Shown in pieces: positions 18,485-28,758 of a DNA stretch of 64,000 nt (positions are counted from its first letter, which is position 1; the number at the start of each line of letters is the position of its first letter). The notes below the pieces were generated by a model. The model did no database searches and had not been told where the DNA came from. It saw only the letters and a program-made list of their open reading frames with translations. The DNA is from an uncultured Pelagibacteraceae bacterium. Lineage in GTDB: Bacteria; Pseudomonadota; Alphaproteobacteria; Pelagibacterales; Pelagibacteraceae. The stretch covers positions 1-64,000 of the forward strand of contig CACEMG010000004.1 in NCBI GenBank assembly GCA_902560565.1, read 5' to 3'. A program made the translations under genes and the position numbers.

Positions 18485-19458
18485 TGCAAGCAATCGAAAT
18501 TAAAAAAACTGGTGGTCCTGAAGTTTTAGAGCTAAAAGATATAAAACTTGATGATCCAAAAGACGGCGAAGTTCTTATAAAACATTCAGCGATTGGTCTT
18601 AATTATATTGATACATATCATAGATCAGGTTTATACCCTCTTCCACTACCATCAGGAATAGGACTAGAAGCAGCTGGCATAATAGAAAAAATAGGAAAAA
18701 ATGTAGGAGATTTTAAAGAAGGAGATAAGGTTGCTTATGCTGCTGCTCCAATAGGCTCTTATTCTTCTCATAGAATTTATCCCACAAAAAGTTTAGTTAA
18801 GGTCCCAGACGGGATAGATTTGGAAGTTGTAGCAACTTTAATGACTAAAGGACTAACAACATTTTATCTATTACACAAAACATATATAGTTAAATCAGGT
18901 CAAACCATACTATTCCATGCAGCTGCAGGTGGGGTAGGTCAAATATTTTGTCAGTGGGCAAAAAGTTTAGGTTGTAGTGTAATCGGTACTGTCGGATCTG
19001 ATGAAAAAATTGAAATCGCAAAAAAATTTGGATGCAGTCATGTAATAAATTATTCTAAAGATGATTTTCAAAAAAAAGTTATGGAGATTACCAATGATGA
19101 GGGTTTGCCGGTTGTTTATGATGGAGTTGGAAAGGTGACAATGGAAAAATCATTAGGATGCTTAAAAATGAGAGGAACTTTTGTGTCTTTTGGAAATGCA
19201 TCTGGAAAACTTGATCCCCTAGATGTTGGAAAATTAATTGCACCTAAAGGATTATTTTTAACCCGACCTAGTATAGCACACTATACTGCGACCAGAAAAG
19301 AATTAGATGAAGCTGCTAATAAACTATTCGAGATGGTAAAAACACAAAAGGTAAAAATTGATATTTTTAAAAAATATTCTCTTGAGGATGTTGTTAATGC
19401 TCATAAAGATTTAGAAGGAAGAAAGATAATTGGACCTGCAATTATAGTACCAAACTAG
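18484..19458 (+). CDS. NADPH:quinone oxidoreductase (MDR superfamily)
   Basis: GLNYIDTYHRSGLYPLPLPSGIGLEAAG, AAAGGVGQIFCQWAKSLGCSVIGTVGS; GTG start. Confidence 0.93.
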   Translation: MQAIEIKKTGGPEVLELKDIKLDDPKDGEVLIKHSAIGLNYIDTYHRSGLYPLPLPSGIGLEAAGIIEKIGKNVGDFKEGDKVAYAAAPIGSYSSHRIYPTKSLVKVPDGIDLEVVATLMTKGLTTFYLLHKTYIVKSGQTILFHAAAGGVGQIFCQWAKSLGCSVIGTVGSDEKIEIAKKFGCSHVINYSKDDFQKKVMEITNDEGLPVVYDGVGKVTMEKSLGCLKMRGTFVSFGNASGKLDPLDVGKLIAPKGLFLTRPSIAHYTATRKELDEAANKLFEMVKTQKVKIDIFKKYSLEDVVNAHKDLEGRKIIGPAIIVPN

Positions 19459-19868
19459 TCTATCTTTACATCCATATCGGACATATGAAGATTTAATGCG
19501 TTGGTTGAAACTTGTATTTCTCTAATGAAGAAAACAATCGAAACAATCATAGACAAACAACATGAACCAAAAATTACTCTCGCCACAAATAACTCATCCA
19601 AATAAAGAGCAAAAACAGTTAGCATATTGAATAAAAAACCAAAAGCTGCAAACATTATAGTCCATCTTAAAATTGAAATTCTATTACTTAAATTCAAAAA
19701 TTGCTTTTTCCACTCAGGTGGGACATGTTTTTCATAAACATGCTCATCATGCAATTCTCTAATTAATTTACTTAATGTGTGAAATCGATTGCTGTAAACT
19801 CCCATAAGTAGCGGAATAGCGGGAAACATTAGTGCGGTTACTGTATAATCTATATTCATACGAATCAA
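19455..19868 (-). CDS. DUF2721-like membrane protein
   Basis: Three hydrophobic segments with the internal FLNLSNRISILR pattern; family assignment from memory. Confidence 0.55.
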   Translation of the reverse strand: MIRMNIDYTVTALMFPAIPLLMGVYSNRFHTLSKLIRELHDEHVYEKHVPPEWKKQFLNLSNRISILRWTIMFAAFGFLFNMLTVFALYLDELFVARVIFGSCCLSMIVSIVFFIREIQVSTNALNLHMSDMDVKID

Positions 19869-19911
19869 TTTGATTATGAAACTACCCTTTGCTATTTACA
19901 AGTAAATTCTG

Positions 19912-20781
19912 ATGGAAAAAATTAATCATTTTTTTGAATTAACTAGATTAAAAAAACCTATAGGTTATATGCTTTTATTTTGGCCTTGTGTTTGGGGACT
20001 GACTATTGCTTTTGATTTTGCAAACAATGTACAAATTTATTTAAAATATTGTTTTCTTTTTCTCTGTGGATCTATTTTAATGAGATCCGCAGGTTGTATT
20101 ATAAATGATATCGCTGATAAAGATTTTGATGCAAAAGTAGAGAGAACAAAAAAAAGACCTATTGCTTTTGGGAAGGTGTCGGTAAAACTTGGTTTATTTT
20201 ATTCCGCAATTCTTTGCTTAATAGCTCTGAATGTTTTACTACAATTCAATTTATATACTATCATTTTAGCTTTATGTTCGATGCCTTTAGCATTTACTTA
20301 TCCTTACATGAAAAGATTTACTTATTGGCCGCAGTTATTTCTGGGTATCACATTTAATTATGGTCTTATTCTTGGTTGGACCGCAATTTATGCTGATCTA
20401 AATGTTGTGCCTTTAATATTTTATTTTGGAGCCATATTTTGGACATTAGGTTACGACACTATATATGGGTTTCAGGATATAAAAGATGACGAAATAATAG
20501 GAGTTAAATCTACATCAATTAAATTTAAAAATAATCCAAAGCAATTTGTTTTAATATGTTACTTAATATTTATTGTATCTCAGGTTTTTATCGGCTTTAA
20601 AATGAATTTTGCTAATATTTATTTTTTTGGAATTATTTTAATTTCTTTGCATCTATTTATTTATCAAATATTTAAATTAAATATTAATTCGGAAAGAAAT
20701 TGTCTTGAAATATTTAAATCAAATAATTTTTTAGGATTTATGGTTTTTATAAATATTTTAATTGGAAAAATAATTATATGA
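19912..20781 (+). CDS. ubiA: 4-hydroxybenzoate polyprenyltransferase
   Basis: RLKKPIGYMLLFWP, GCIINDIADKDFDAKVERTKKRPI, GYDTIYGFQDIKDD motifs. Confidence 0.95.
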   Translation: MEKINHFFELTRLKKPIGYMLLFWPCVWGLTIAFDFANNVQIYLKYCFLFLCGSILMRSAGCIINDIADKDFDAKVERTKKRPIAFGKVSVKLGLFYSAILCLIALNVLLQFNLYTIILALCSMPLAFTYPYMKRFTYWPQLFLGITFNYGLILGWTAIYADLNVVPLIFYFGAIFWTLGYDTIYGFQDIKDDEIIGVKSTSIKFKNNPKQFVLICYLIFIVSQVFIGFKMNFANIYFFGIILISLHLFIYQIFKLNINSERNCLEIFKSNNFLGFMVFINILIGKIII

Positions 20782-22517
20782 TGTCAAATAAAGACACAAT
20801 AGTTAGGCTTTACCATAGTTATACAAAACGTTTTTTAGGTAAAATTATTATTTCAATTTTACTTTCTATGATTGTAGCGGCAGCTACTTCAGCGATAGCT
20901 TGGCTTTTAGATCCTGCAATAAAAAAATTGTTTATTGAAAAGGATGAAACTTTAATTTTAATAATTCCTTTAGCAATAATTCTAGCTTTTTCTGCAAAAG
21001 GTGTTTCTCTATATTTAGCAAAGGTTCTTATGATTGGCGTTGCTGAGGATATTAAGAAAGATATTCAAAAAGACATGGTTACTAGTTTGGTAAAGGCCGA
21101 TATTACAGCTATTGATAACAAGCATACTGGAAAATTTATTTCTAACCTTACTTATGATACTACTCTTATTGTAAGTTTGGTCAGCACGGCTTTATTAAGT
21201 TTATTTAAAGATTCTATAACTTTGCTTGGACTATTAATTGTTATGTTTTATCAAAATTGGAAATTGTCTTTGATTGCAATTATCATGATACCTTTGGCTT
21301 CAGCTGCTGCAAAATCTCTTGGTAAAAGAATTGGGAAAGTAACTACTGAAGCACAGATTAAATCTGGGGAGTTGAACAAACATTTGATGGAAATATTTAA
21401 AAATCATAAATTGATTAAAATTTTTCAGAAAGAAATTTTTGAAATCGAAAGGACTGATAATTTTCTTGTTAATCTTAAAGAAAAAGCTAAAAAAATTGCA
21501 ATTGTTTTTGTAAGAGCTTCTCCAATAATGGAGATATTAACTGGTATAATGATAGCTTTGTTAATTTTTTACTCAGGTAAATTAATTATAAATGATGAAT
21601 TGCAAATAAATAATTTTTTTTCTTTTTTGGCTGCAATGATGCTCGCGTATCAACCAGTTAGGGCTTTAGCTACACTAAATCTAAGTATTAATACAGGATT
21701 GTCAGCAGCTAAAAGAATTATACCAATTATAGATACTAAAAATAAAATTATTGAAAAACATGACGCAAAAGAACTAAAAATTCAAGATTGTACTATTAAA
21801 TTTCAAAACTGTAATTTTAAATATGATTCTTCTAATAATTTAATTTTAGATAATTTAAATTTGACAATAGAAGGGGGTAAAACTACAGCGCTTGTCGGTT
21901 ATACTGGTGCTGGCAAATCTTCAATATTAAATTTAATACCAAGGTTTTATGATTGTGAAATGGGTGATATTAAGATTGATAATCAATCCATTTATTCATT
22001 AAAGGTCAAAGATTTAAGAAAAAATATTTCGATAGTCACTCAAGACATAACTCTTTTTGACGATACAATAAGAAATAACATAATTTACGCAAATCCAAAT
22101 GCCACAGAAAAAGAAATTTTAGAAGTTGTAAAAAATTCTTTTGCTCTAGAGTTTATTGAAAAATTACCAAATAAGTTTGATACAATTATTGGTGAGAATG
22201 GTGTTCGCCTGTCTGGAGGGGAAAAGCAGAGAATTTCAATAGCAAGAGCAATGCTAAAAAAAACGCCAATAATTTTATTAGATGAGGCCACATCTTCGTT
22301 AGATGCAGATACTGAGAGCAAAATACAGAATGCAATGGAAATACTTACTCAAAATAAAACAACACTGGTTATAGCTCATAGGCTATCTACAATTATTAAT
22401 GCACATAAAATTTTTGTTATAGATAAAGGAACAATTGTTGCAAATGGTACTCATAAAGAATTAATTGAAAACTCAAAAATCTATAAAAATTTTTATCAAA
22501 ATCAACTTAGACCTTAA
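20778..22517 (+). CDS. msbA: ABC transporter permease/ATPase, MsbA-type lipid A flippase
   Basis: TM domain plus Walker A GYTGAGKSS, LSGGEKQRISIARA, Walker B IILLDEATSSLD; followed by waaA and lpxK. Confidence 0.85.
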   Translation: MMSNKDTIVRLYHSYTKRFLGKIIISILLSMIVAAATSAIAWLLDPAIKKLFIEKDETLILIIPLAIILAFSAKGVSLYLAKVLMIGVAEDIKKDIQKDMVTSLVKADITAIDNKHTGKFISNLTYDTTLIVSLVSTALLSLFKDSITLLGLLIVMFYQNWKLSLIAIIMIPLASAAAKSLGKRIGKVTTEAQIKSGELNKHLMEIFKNHKLIKIFQKEIFEIERTDNFLVNLKEKAKKIAIVFVRASPIMEILTGIMIALLIFYSGKLIINDELQINNFFSFLAAMMLAYQPVRALATLNLSINTGLSAAKRIIPIIDTKNKIIEKHDAKELKIQDCTIKFQNCNFKYDSSNNLILDNLNLTIEGGKTTALVGYTGAGKSSILNLIPRFYDCEMGDIKIDNQSIYSLKVKDLRKNISIVTQDITLFDDTIRNNIIYANPNATEKEILEVVKNSFALEFIEKLPNKFDTIIGENGVRLSGGEKQRISIARAMLKKTPIILLDEATSSLDADTESKIQNAMEILTQNKTTLVIAHRLSTIINAHKIFVIDKGTIVANGTHKELIENSKIYKNFYQNQLRP

Positions 22518-22519
22518 TA

Positions 22520-23770
22520 ATGTTATTATTTATTTACAGGTTAATAATTAATTTTATTTTTTTATTATCCCCTTTTATAATTTTATATAGAATTTTTATA
22601 AATAAAGAGGACCCAAAAAGATACAAAGAAAAACTTTGTTTTTTTTCAAAAAAAAAAATTGGGAAAAAATTAATTTGGTTTCATGGAGCTAGTGTTGGTG
22701 AAATATCAAGCATAATTCCTCTTGTTTTCAAATTAGAAAAAAATAGAAAAATAGATCAAATATTAATTACGTCATCTACATTAAGTTCCTCAAATATATT
22801 AAAACAATTTAAATTCAAAAAAACAATACATCAATTCTTTCCTATTGATACAAATCAATTATCAAATAAGTTTTTAAATTACTGGAAACCATCATTAGCC
22901 GTTTTCATTGATTCAGAAATTTGGCCTAATATGGTTTTTAATTTAAAAAAAAAATCTATTCCTATTTTGCTTTTAAATGCAAGAATAACGAACAGATCTT
23001 TTCGAAAGTGGAAAATGTTAGGTAATTTTAGCAATCACGTTTTCCAATGCATTGATAAAACTTTAGTATCCAATATTGAAACAATTAAATATCTAAAATA
23101 TTTTGGTGTTAAAAATATGAAGTCAGTTGGAAATTTAAAATTTATTCAAAATAGATATAAAAATCTTTCTTTACCAAAAAACTTGAAAAAATTTATTTTA
23201 AATAAAAATACATGGTGCTCCTCAAGTACCCATAGAGGTGAAGAGCTTATATCCGTCAAGACACATAAAATATTAAAAAGAAAATACAATAATTTACTTA
23301 GTGTTATTATTCCAAGACATGTAGAAAGATCAAATGAACTTGTAGAAATGTTTAATAACCACAATTTAAATATTCATTGTCATAGTTGGAAAACCCAAAT
23401 ACCTAAAAAAACAGACATATACCTAGTAGATACCTATGGTGAAACAGAAAAGTTTTTCAATTTAATTAAAATAGTTTTTGTTGGTGGTTCTTTTGTAAAC
23501 CATGGTGGACAAAATCCTTTAGAACCAGTAAGGCACGGTTGTTTTGTTTTGTATGGTCCTTATGTAAATAATTTCAAACATATTTATAATTATCTTGATA
23601 AGATTAAGTTATCAAAGAAAGTAGGCAACATTCAAAACTTGAATAAAAAAATTAAAATTCTGTTCAAAAATAAAAATAAATCCAAACTAGTTGTAAAAAA
23701 AGTAAAGAAATTTGGAGATAAAATTTTAATAAGTACAGTTAAAGAGATTGAAAGAGAATTAAATAAATGA
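22520..23770 (+). CDS. waaA: 3-deoxy-D-manno-octulosonic acid transferase
   Basis: WFHGASVGEISSIIPLV, FIDSEIWPNMV, RITNRSFRKW, FVGGSFVNHGGQNPLEP. Confidence 0.95.
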   Translation: MLLFIYRLIINFIFLLSPFIILYRIFINKEDPKRYKEKLCFFSKKKIGKKLIWFHGASVGEISSIIPLVFKLEKNRKIDQILITSSTLSSSNILKQFKFKKTIHQFFPIDTNQLSNKFLNYWKPSLAVFIDSEIWPNMVFNLKKKSIPILLLNARITNRSFRKWKMLGNFSNHVFQCIDKTLVSNIETIKYLKYFGVKNMKSVGNLKFIQNRYKNLSLPKNLKKFILNKNTWCSSSTHRGEELISVKTHKILKRKYNNLLSVIIPRHVERSNELVEMFNNHNLNIHCHSWKTQIPKKTDIYLVDTYGETEKFFNLIKIVFVGGSFVNHGGQNPLEPVRHGCFVLYGPYVNNFKHIYNYLDKIKLSKKVGNIQNLNKKIKILFKNKNKSKLVVKKVKKFGDKILISTVKEIERELNK

Positions 23771-24693
23771 TTATTAAAAAACCTAAATTTTGGGATCAAA
23801 AAAAACCCAACTTTTTTGCCTATTTGTTAATTCCATTATCCAAAATTGTAACTATTTACAGTCTTCTTAAAAACAAAAATGTCTTAGAATTTCCCAATAT
23901 AAGAACAATTTGTGTAGGAAATATTTATATCGGTGGCACTGGAAAAACACCTTTGTCGATCAAAATAAGCGAATTATTAAATTCAAAAGGTATTAAAACA
24001 ACAGTTTTAAAAAAGTATTACAGTGAGCAAAAAGATGAACAATTATTAATAAAAAGTAGAACTAATTTGATAAGTAAAAGATCTAGAAAAGATTGTAGTA
24101 ATGAAGCTATAAACAAAAATTTTAAATATGCAATTTTTGACGATGGGTTACAAGATAGGTCTATTAAATATGATATCAAGATTTGTTGCTTTAATTCGTA
24201 TAATTGGATTGGAAATGGCTGTGTAATACCTGCTGGTCCCTTAAGAGAAAAAATTTCTTCTTTAAAAAATATTGATATAGTGTTTTTAAATGGACCAGAT
24301 ATTAACAACGAAGAAATTAGAGAAAAAATTTTAAAAATTAAAAATAACATTAAAATTTTTGAGGGAAAATATGAAATTGAAAATATTGAGAGGTTTGACC
24401 TGTCTAAAAACTATATTGCATTTTCCGGTATAGGAAACCCAGAAAATTTTTATTTTACTCTAAAAGAAAATAGATTTAAAATAACAAAGAATTTTTCTTT
24501 TCCAGATCATTATAATTATAAAAAAAATGAGATAGAAAATATTAAAAAATTTGCACATACTAATAATTTAAAAATAGTAACTACTGAGAAAGATTACCTT
24601 AGAATAAGCAAAGAATTGAGAAACAATATTAATTATATTAAAATGGACTTGGATATAAGTGATAAAAAAACTTTTTTAGATTTAATTTCATAG
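23767..24693 (+). CDS. lpxK: Tetraacyldisaccharide 4'-kinase
   Basis: CVGNIYIGGTGKTPLSIKI, FDDGLQDRSIKYD, PAGPLREK. Confidence 0.95.
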   Translation: MIIKKPKFWDQKKPNFFAYLLIPLSKIVTIYSLLKNKNVLEFPNIRTICVGNIYIGGTGKTPLSIKISELLNSKGIKTTVLKKYYSEQKDEQLLIKSRTNLISKRSRKDCSNEAINKNFKYAIFDDGLQDRSIKYDIKICCFNSYNWIGNGCVIPAGPLREKISSLKNIDIVFLNGPDINNEEIREKILKIKNNIKIFEGKYEIENIERFDLSKNYIAFSGIGNPENFYFTLKENRFKITKNFSFPDHYNYKKNEIENIKKFAHTNNLKIVTTEKDYLRISKELRNNINYIKMDLDISDKKTFLDLIS

Positions 24694-24696
24694 AAA

Positions 24697-25560
24697 ATGA
24701 AACAAGTAAGATATTTTATAGAATTTTTATTTATAAAGTTATTTTTTTTAATTTTTAAATTAATTGGATACAAAAACGCCTCAAATTTAGGTGCAAAACT
24801 AGGATCAATTTTAGGCCCGTTATTTAGATCAAGAAAATTGATAATAAATAATATTAAGAACAGTTTCCCAAATATTACAGATAAAGAGATAAACAATCTA
24901 ATAAAGAAAATGTGGAAAAATTATGGAAGAATTTTTTCTGATTACGTATATATCGATCAATTTAGATCAAAAAAATTAGAAAAATACATTGTTGTTAATG
25001 GAGTTGAAATTCTAGAAAAAATCAAAAATGAGGGAAAGCCGGTGGTTTTTATATCAGGCCATTTTAATAACTTTGAATTAATGGCTATGAAAATTGAATT
25101 ATCTGGTATTAATTTATCAGCAGTTTATAGACCTTTGAATAACATATTTTTGAATCGAACGATGGAAAATTTAAGAAAAAATTATATTTGTAAAAATCAA
25201 ATTAAAAAAGGATTGGGTGGCGTGAGAGAGATTATTAAAGCTTTCTCTCAAAACATATCTATAGCATTGATGATTGATCAACGTGTTACAGAAGGGGAAA
25301 AATCCATTTTGTTCAAAAAGTCTACTTACACGACTACTATTCCAGCACAACTGATTAAAAAGTATAAATGTCCAGTGGTTCCAATTTACATTCAAAGAAG
25401 TAATGATATTTTTTTTGATATGAGTGTTGAAAAACCAATATACTTTAGTGAAAATGATGATGTTAAGAGTATTACCTTAAAATTAAATAATTGGCTTGAA
25501 AGCAAAATATCTATAAATCCTGATCAGTGGATATGGACACACAATAAATGGAAGCTGTAA
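24697..25560 (+). CDS. Lipid A biosynthesis lauroyl acyltransferase (LpxL/HtrB family)
   Basis: FISGHFNNFELMAM, YRPLNNIFLNRTMENLRK, ALMIDQRVTEG motifs; ends the lipid A cluster. Confidence 0.92.
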   Translation: MKQVRYFIEFLFIKLFFLIFKLIGYKNASNLGAKLGSILGPLFRSRKLIINNIKNSFPNITDKEINNLIKKMWKNYGRIFSDYVYIDQFRSKKLEKYIVVNGVEILEKIKNEGKPVVFISGHFNNFELMAMKIELSGINLSAVYRPLNNIFLNRTMENLRKNYICKNQIKKGLGGVREIIKAFSQNISIALMIDQRVTEGEKSILFKKSTYTTTIPAQLIKKYKCPVVPIYIQRSNDIFFDMSVEKPIYFSENDDVKSITLKLNNWLESKISINPDQWIWTHNKWKL

Positions 25561-25562
25561 CT

Positions 25563-25587
25563 GGTAAGAAGTTCTTACCTTTTTTTT
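25563..25587 (+). terminator. Rho-independent terminator for lipid A cluster
   Basis: Perfect inverted repeat GGTAAGAA-G-TTCTTACC (25563-25579) followed by eight T; immediately after the acyltransferase stop. Confidence 0.8.
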
Positions 25588-25754
25588 GATGCCTCTAAAT
25601 AAGAAAAATAGGCCTCTTGTAATTCTACATTCCAATAATTAAGATTTTCAAGTTGTATTTTTTTTCCTGAAACTGCACAAATAACGTGATCTCCATTTTC
25701 TAATATTTCAAAGTTATTAGGCAAATATTTTAATTTAGCTAATTTATTTTTCAT
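25575..25754 (-). CDS. DUF2093-like small protein (59 aa), not in the supplied ORF track
   Basis: Read from minus strand: MKNKLAKLKYLPNNFEILENGDHVICAVSGKKIQLENLNYWNVELQEAYFSYLEASKKR*; resembles alphaproteobacterial DUF2093 (LKYL...F.I...GD.V.CAVTG..I.L..L.YWNV..QEAY). Confidence 0.85.
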   Translation of the reverse strand: MKNKLAKLKYLPNNFEILENGDHVICAVSGKKIQLENLNYWNVELQEAYFSYLEASKKR

Positions 25755-25776
25755 TATTTAGTTGTATAAAATATAT

Positions 25777-27036
25777 ATGAACATTGGAATTATTGGAAGT
25801 GGTGGAAGAGAACACTCGCTTTGTTTTAAGCTTAAAGAATCAAGTGTCGTTAATAAGATATTCTGCTTTCCTGGAAATGCTGGTACAGGATTAATTGCTG
25901 AAAATATAAATCTAGATATCTCAGATTTCAAAAAAATCCACAAAACTTGCGATGAAAAAAACATAGAATTAATAATTGTAGGACCTGAAAAACCTTTGGT
26001 AGAGGGCATCGTTGAATATTTTAAAAAAACAAAAATTAAAATTTTTGGTCCTGACAAGATAAGTGCACAATTAGAAGGATCAAAAACCTTTACGAAAAAA
26101 CTTTGCAAGAAATATAAAATACCTACGTCAAATTTTGAAATTTTTAATGAAGAAAAGTTAGCTTTAAATTACATAAAATCTTTAAATTATCCAGTTGTAG
26201 TAAAGGCTGATGGCCTGGCATCAGGAAAAGGAGTTTATATTTGCAAAAATGAAAGTGATGCAAAATTAGCAGTTCAAGAAATATTCAACGGACGTTTTGG
26301 CAAGGCTGACTGCGTGCTTATTGAGGAATTTTTGGATGGTGAAGAAATGAGTTACTTTATAATTTCCGATGGCATTACCCACAAATTTTTTCAAACCGCT
26401 CAAGACCATAAACGCGTTGGTGAAAATGATACTGGTAAAAATACTGGAGGTATGGGGGCATATTCTCCTTCAAGACTTTATAGTACAGAACTTGATAAAA
26501 AAATTAATGAAAAAATCATAAAACCAACCATGAGTGGTATTAAAGATCTTGGTACGACTTATTGTGGATTTTTATATATTGGATTAATGATTGTAAATAA
26601 CGATCCCTACCTTATAGAATTTAATGTTAGGATGGGTGATCCAGAATGCCAAACCATACTCCCAATGTTAAAAACAGATTTCGGAAAAATAGTTTTAGCT
26701 TGTTGTGATAAAAAATTAAATAATATTGAAATCAAATGGAAAGAAAAAAAAAGTGTATGTATTGTTTTGTGTTCTAGCGGATATCCAGATGATTATCAAA
26801 AAAATATTAAAATTAATCAATTAAAAAATATTAAGCTAAATAAAGATGAATATTTATTTCATGCAGGTACAAAAATTGAAAATGAAGATTATATTGCAGT
26901 CGGAGGGAGAGTATTAAATGTGGTCACTACAACAAAAGATTTTAAACAATCAAAAGAACAAGCTTTAAAAATTTTAAATGATATTGATTGGAAAGAAGGT
27001 TTTTTCCGAAAAGATATTGCTTATAAAGTTGCTTAA
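25777..27036 (+). CDS. purD: Phosphoribosylamine--glycine ligase
   Basis: MNIGIIGSGGREHSLCFKL, GPEKPLVEGI, VVKADGLASGKGVYI, EFNVRMGDPECQ. Confidence 0.96.
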   Translation: MNIGIIGSGGREHSLCFKLKESSVVNKIFCFPGNAGTGLIAENINLDISDFKKIHKTCDEKNIELIIVGPEKPLVEGIVEYFKKTKIKIFGPDKISAQLEGSKTFTKKLCKKYKIPTSNFEIFNEEKLALNYIKSLNYPVVVKADGLASGKGVYICKNESDAKLAVQEIFNGRFGKADCVLIEEFLDGEEMSYFIISDGITHKFFQTAQDHKRVGENDTGKNTGGMGAYSPSRLYSTELDKKINEKIIKPTMSGIKDLGTTYCGFLYIGLMIVNNDPYLIEFNVRMGDPECQTILPMLKTDFGKIVLACCDKKLNNIEIKWKEKKSVCIVLCSSGYPDDYQKNIKINQLKNIKLNKDEYLFHAGTKIENEDYIAVGGRVLNVVTTTKDFKQSKEQALKILNDIDWKEGFFRKDIAYKVA

Positions 27037-27037
27037 C

Positions 27038-27601
27038 ATGAGAATAATTAGCGGTAAATTTAAAAACAAAAAAATTTTTTTACCAACTAATAAAATAACA
27101 CGACCACTAAAGGACATTGTAAGAGAATCTATATTTAATATTATTGAACACTCAAATCTTATAGAAAGAAAAATTTTTAATTCCTCTGTTCTAGATCTTT
27201 ATTCTGGGTCAGGTTCATTTGGGCTTGAATGTTTATCCAGAGGAGCATCTAAGGTATTATTTTGTGAAAACTATTCACCTGCGTTTGAAGTACTGAAAAA
27301 AAATATTGTTTATTTAGATCTCAATAATCAAATAGAATTATCAAATGAAAAAGTTTTAAAATTTATTAAAAGACTGAAAATTAATGAAACAAAGTATGAT
27401 ATCATTTTTATGGACCCTCCATACAAACAAAGTGAGATTATAGAGGTATTAAATTCTATTTTCGAAAAAAAAATTTTAAAACAAAATAGTTTACTTATCT
27501 TACATAGAAATAAGAAAACTAAAGACGAATTTCCAAGTAATTTTCAAATACTTGAAGAGAGAACATATGGTTCATCAAAAATATACTTTGGAAAATTTTA
27601 A
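27038..27601 (+). CDS. rsmD: 16S rRNA (guanine(966)-N(2))-methyltransferase
   Basis: MRIISGKFKNKKI, TRPLKDIVRESIFNII, VLDLYSGSGSFGLECLSRGA, IIFMDPPY. The ORF-track start at 26978 overlaps purD and is unlikely. Confidence 0.94.
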   Translation: MRIISGKFKNKKIFLPTNKITRPLKDIVRESIFNIIEHSNLIERKIFNSSVLDLYSGSGSFGLECLSRGASKVLFCENYSPAFEVLKKNIVYLDLNNQIELSNEKVLKFIKRLKINETKYDIIFMDPPYKQSEIIEVLNSIFEKKILKQNSLLILHRNKKTKDEFPSNFQILEERTYGSSKIYFGKF

Positions 27602-28758
27602 TTTACTAGAATTCTTTTTGTTTCAGTTTTAATTAGTTCCACTGATGGTTGATCAAAAGGATTGACTTTCATTAAATCTCCTAAAAGAATAGTTTCTAGC
27701 ATAAAGAAAGTAAACAATTCACCTAATGACTCTTCTGAACGAAGTAAAACCTTAAAACTTCGAAATGGTATATTTTTTTTTCTGAATATATTCTCAGTAG
27801 CTTTTTTTTGGGCGTACTTAATCTGATATAGGTTTTTATTTTTTAAGAAATTAAATGAATGCAATATCTCAGAATTATTAATTTTTTGTTTGTCATGATC
27901 ATTTACATCAAAAAAAGTAAAAAAAGAATTTTTAGGTCCATCAAGATACAACTGCATTAAACTATGATTATCTTTTGGCATACTCGAAATCAAAGGTAAA
28001 ATTCCTTTTGAATTTTTACCTAAGCTTTCAGCTATAAGTTGTTGATACCATTGAAATAAATCTATTGAAAGTTCGTCATAATTTAAAATTACGGAATTAA
28101 ATTTTTTTTTAGCCAAAAAATATTTGGTCGATAATACACTATCCAACAGTGAGTTTACGAAGTTTTTATTTTTTATTAAATTATTAAAATTCTTAAATTT
28201 TCCTTCCTTAAGTCCCATAAATATTGCTGGCAACATTCCAGCTTCGGAAAGTACTGAGTATCTACCACCTATATAATTTTTATGAGCAATGATTTCGCAA
28301 TTGAGTTTGTTTGCTAAAGATTTAATATAATTATCAGAATTTTCGCATATAAATAGGTTTCTCTTATTTCCTTTAATTGCAGAATAATTTGAAATTGTTT
28401 CAAGAGTATTACCTGACTTAGAAATTATAATATTTAAAGTCTTTGTTTTCTTTAGAATTTTTTTTTTGGAGCTCAGGTTATCAAAAAACGTAAATTTTTT
28501 TTTTATTTTTGGACTTAAGAAATTATAGATAGCCTTAGCTCCAAGAGAAGATCCACCCATACCAATTAAATTATAATTATTGAATTTTTTATATTTTTTT
28601 ATTTGGGGCTGTGAAAAACTATAGGTATAGTTCTTTGAAAAGCTTTCTACTAGTTTGTGATTTTTATAATTATTAAGAGACTTTAGAATATTAGCTTTAC
28701 TTTTTTTTTTATTCTTAATATCACCAAAACCTTTTAGACGAATATTTTTAGTAAACAT
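27598..28758 (-). CDS. pgi: Glucose-6-phosphate isomerase (short divergent form)
   Basis: YNLIGMGGSSLGAKAI, IISKSGNTLETI, GGRYSVLSEAGMLPAIFMG, PFDQPSVELIK. Confidence 0.92.
   Translation of the reverse strand: MFTKNIRLKGFGDIKNKKKSKANILKSLNNYKNHKLVESFSKNYTYSFSQPQIKKYKKFNNYNLIGMGGSSLGAKAIYNFLSPKIKKKFTFFDNLSSKKKILKKTKTLNIIISKSGNTLETISNYSAIKGNKRNLFICENSDNYIKSLANKLNCEIIAHKNYIGGRYSVLSEAGMLPAIFMGLKEGKFKNFNNLIKNKNFVNSLLDSVLSTKYFLAKKKFNSVILNYDELSIDLFQWYQQLIAESLGKNSKGILPLISSMPKDNHSLMQLYLDGPKNSFFTFFDVNDHDKQKINNSEILHSFNFLKNKNLYQIKYAQKKATENIFRKKNIPFRSFKVLLRSEESLGELFTFFMLETILLGDLMKVNPFDQPSVELIKTETKRILVN

Noticed and set aside
19863-19875. Palindrome AATCAA-T-TTGATT in the gap upstream of ubiA, considered as an FNR-like site
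   Set aside because: Half sites are in the wrong orientation and spacing for FNR, and AT-rich short palindromes are common here.
24018-24350. 110-aa ORF antisense to lpxK
   Set aside because: Shadow of lpxK; hydrophobic composition is a by-product of A-rich codons on the opposite strand.
25758-26108. 116-aa ORF antisense to purD start
   Set aside because: Overlaps conserved purD N-terminus entirely; no family resemblance.
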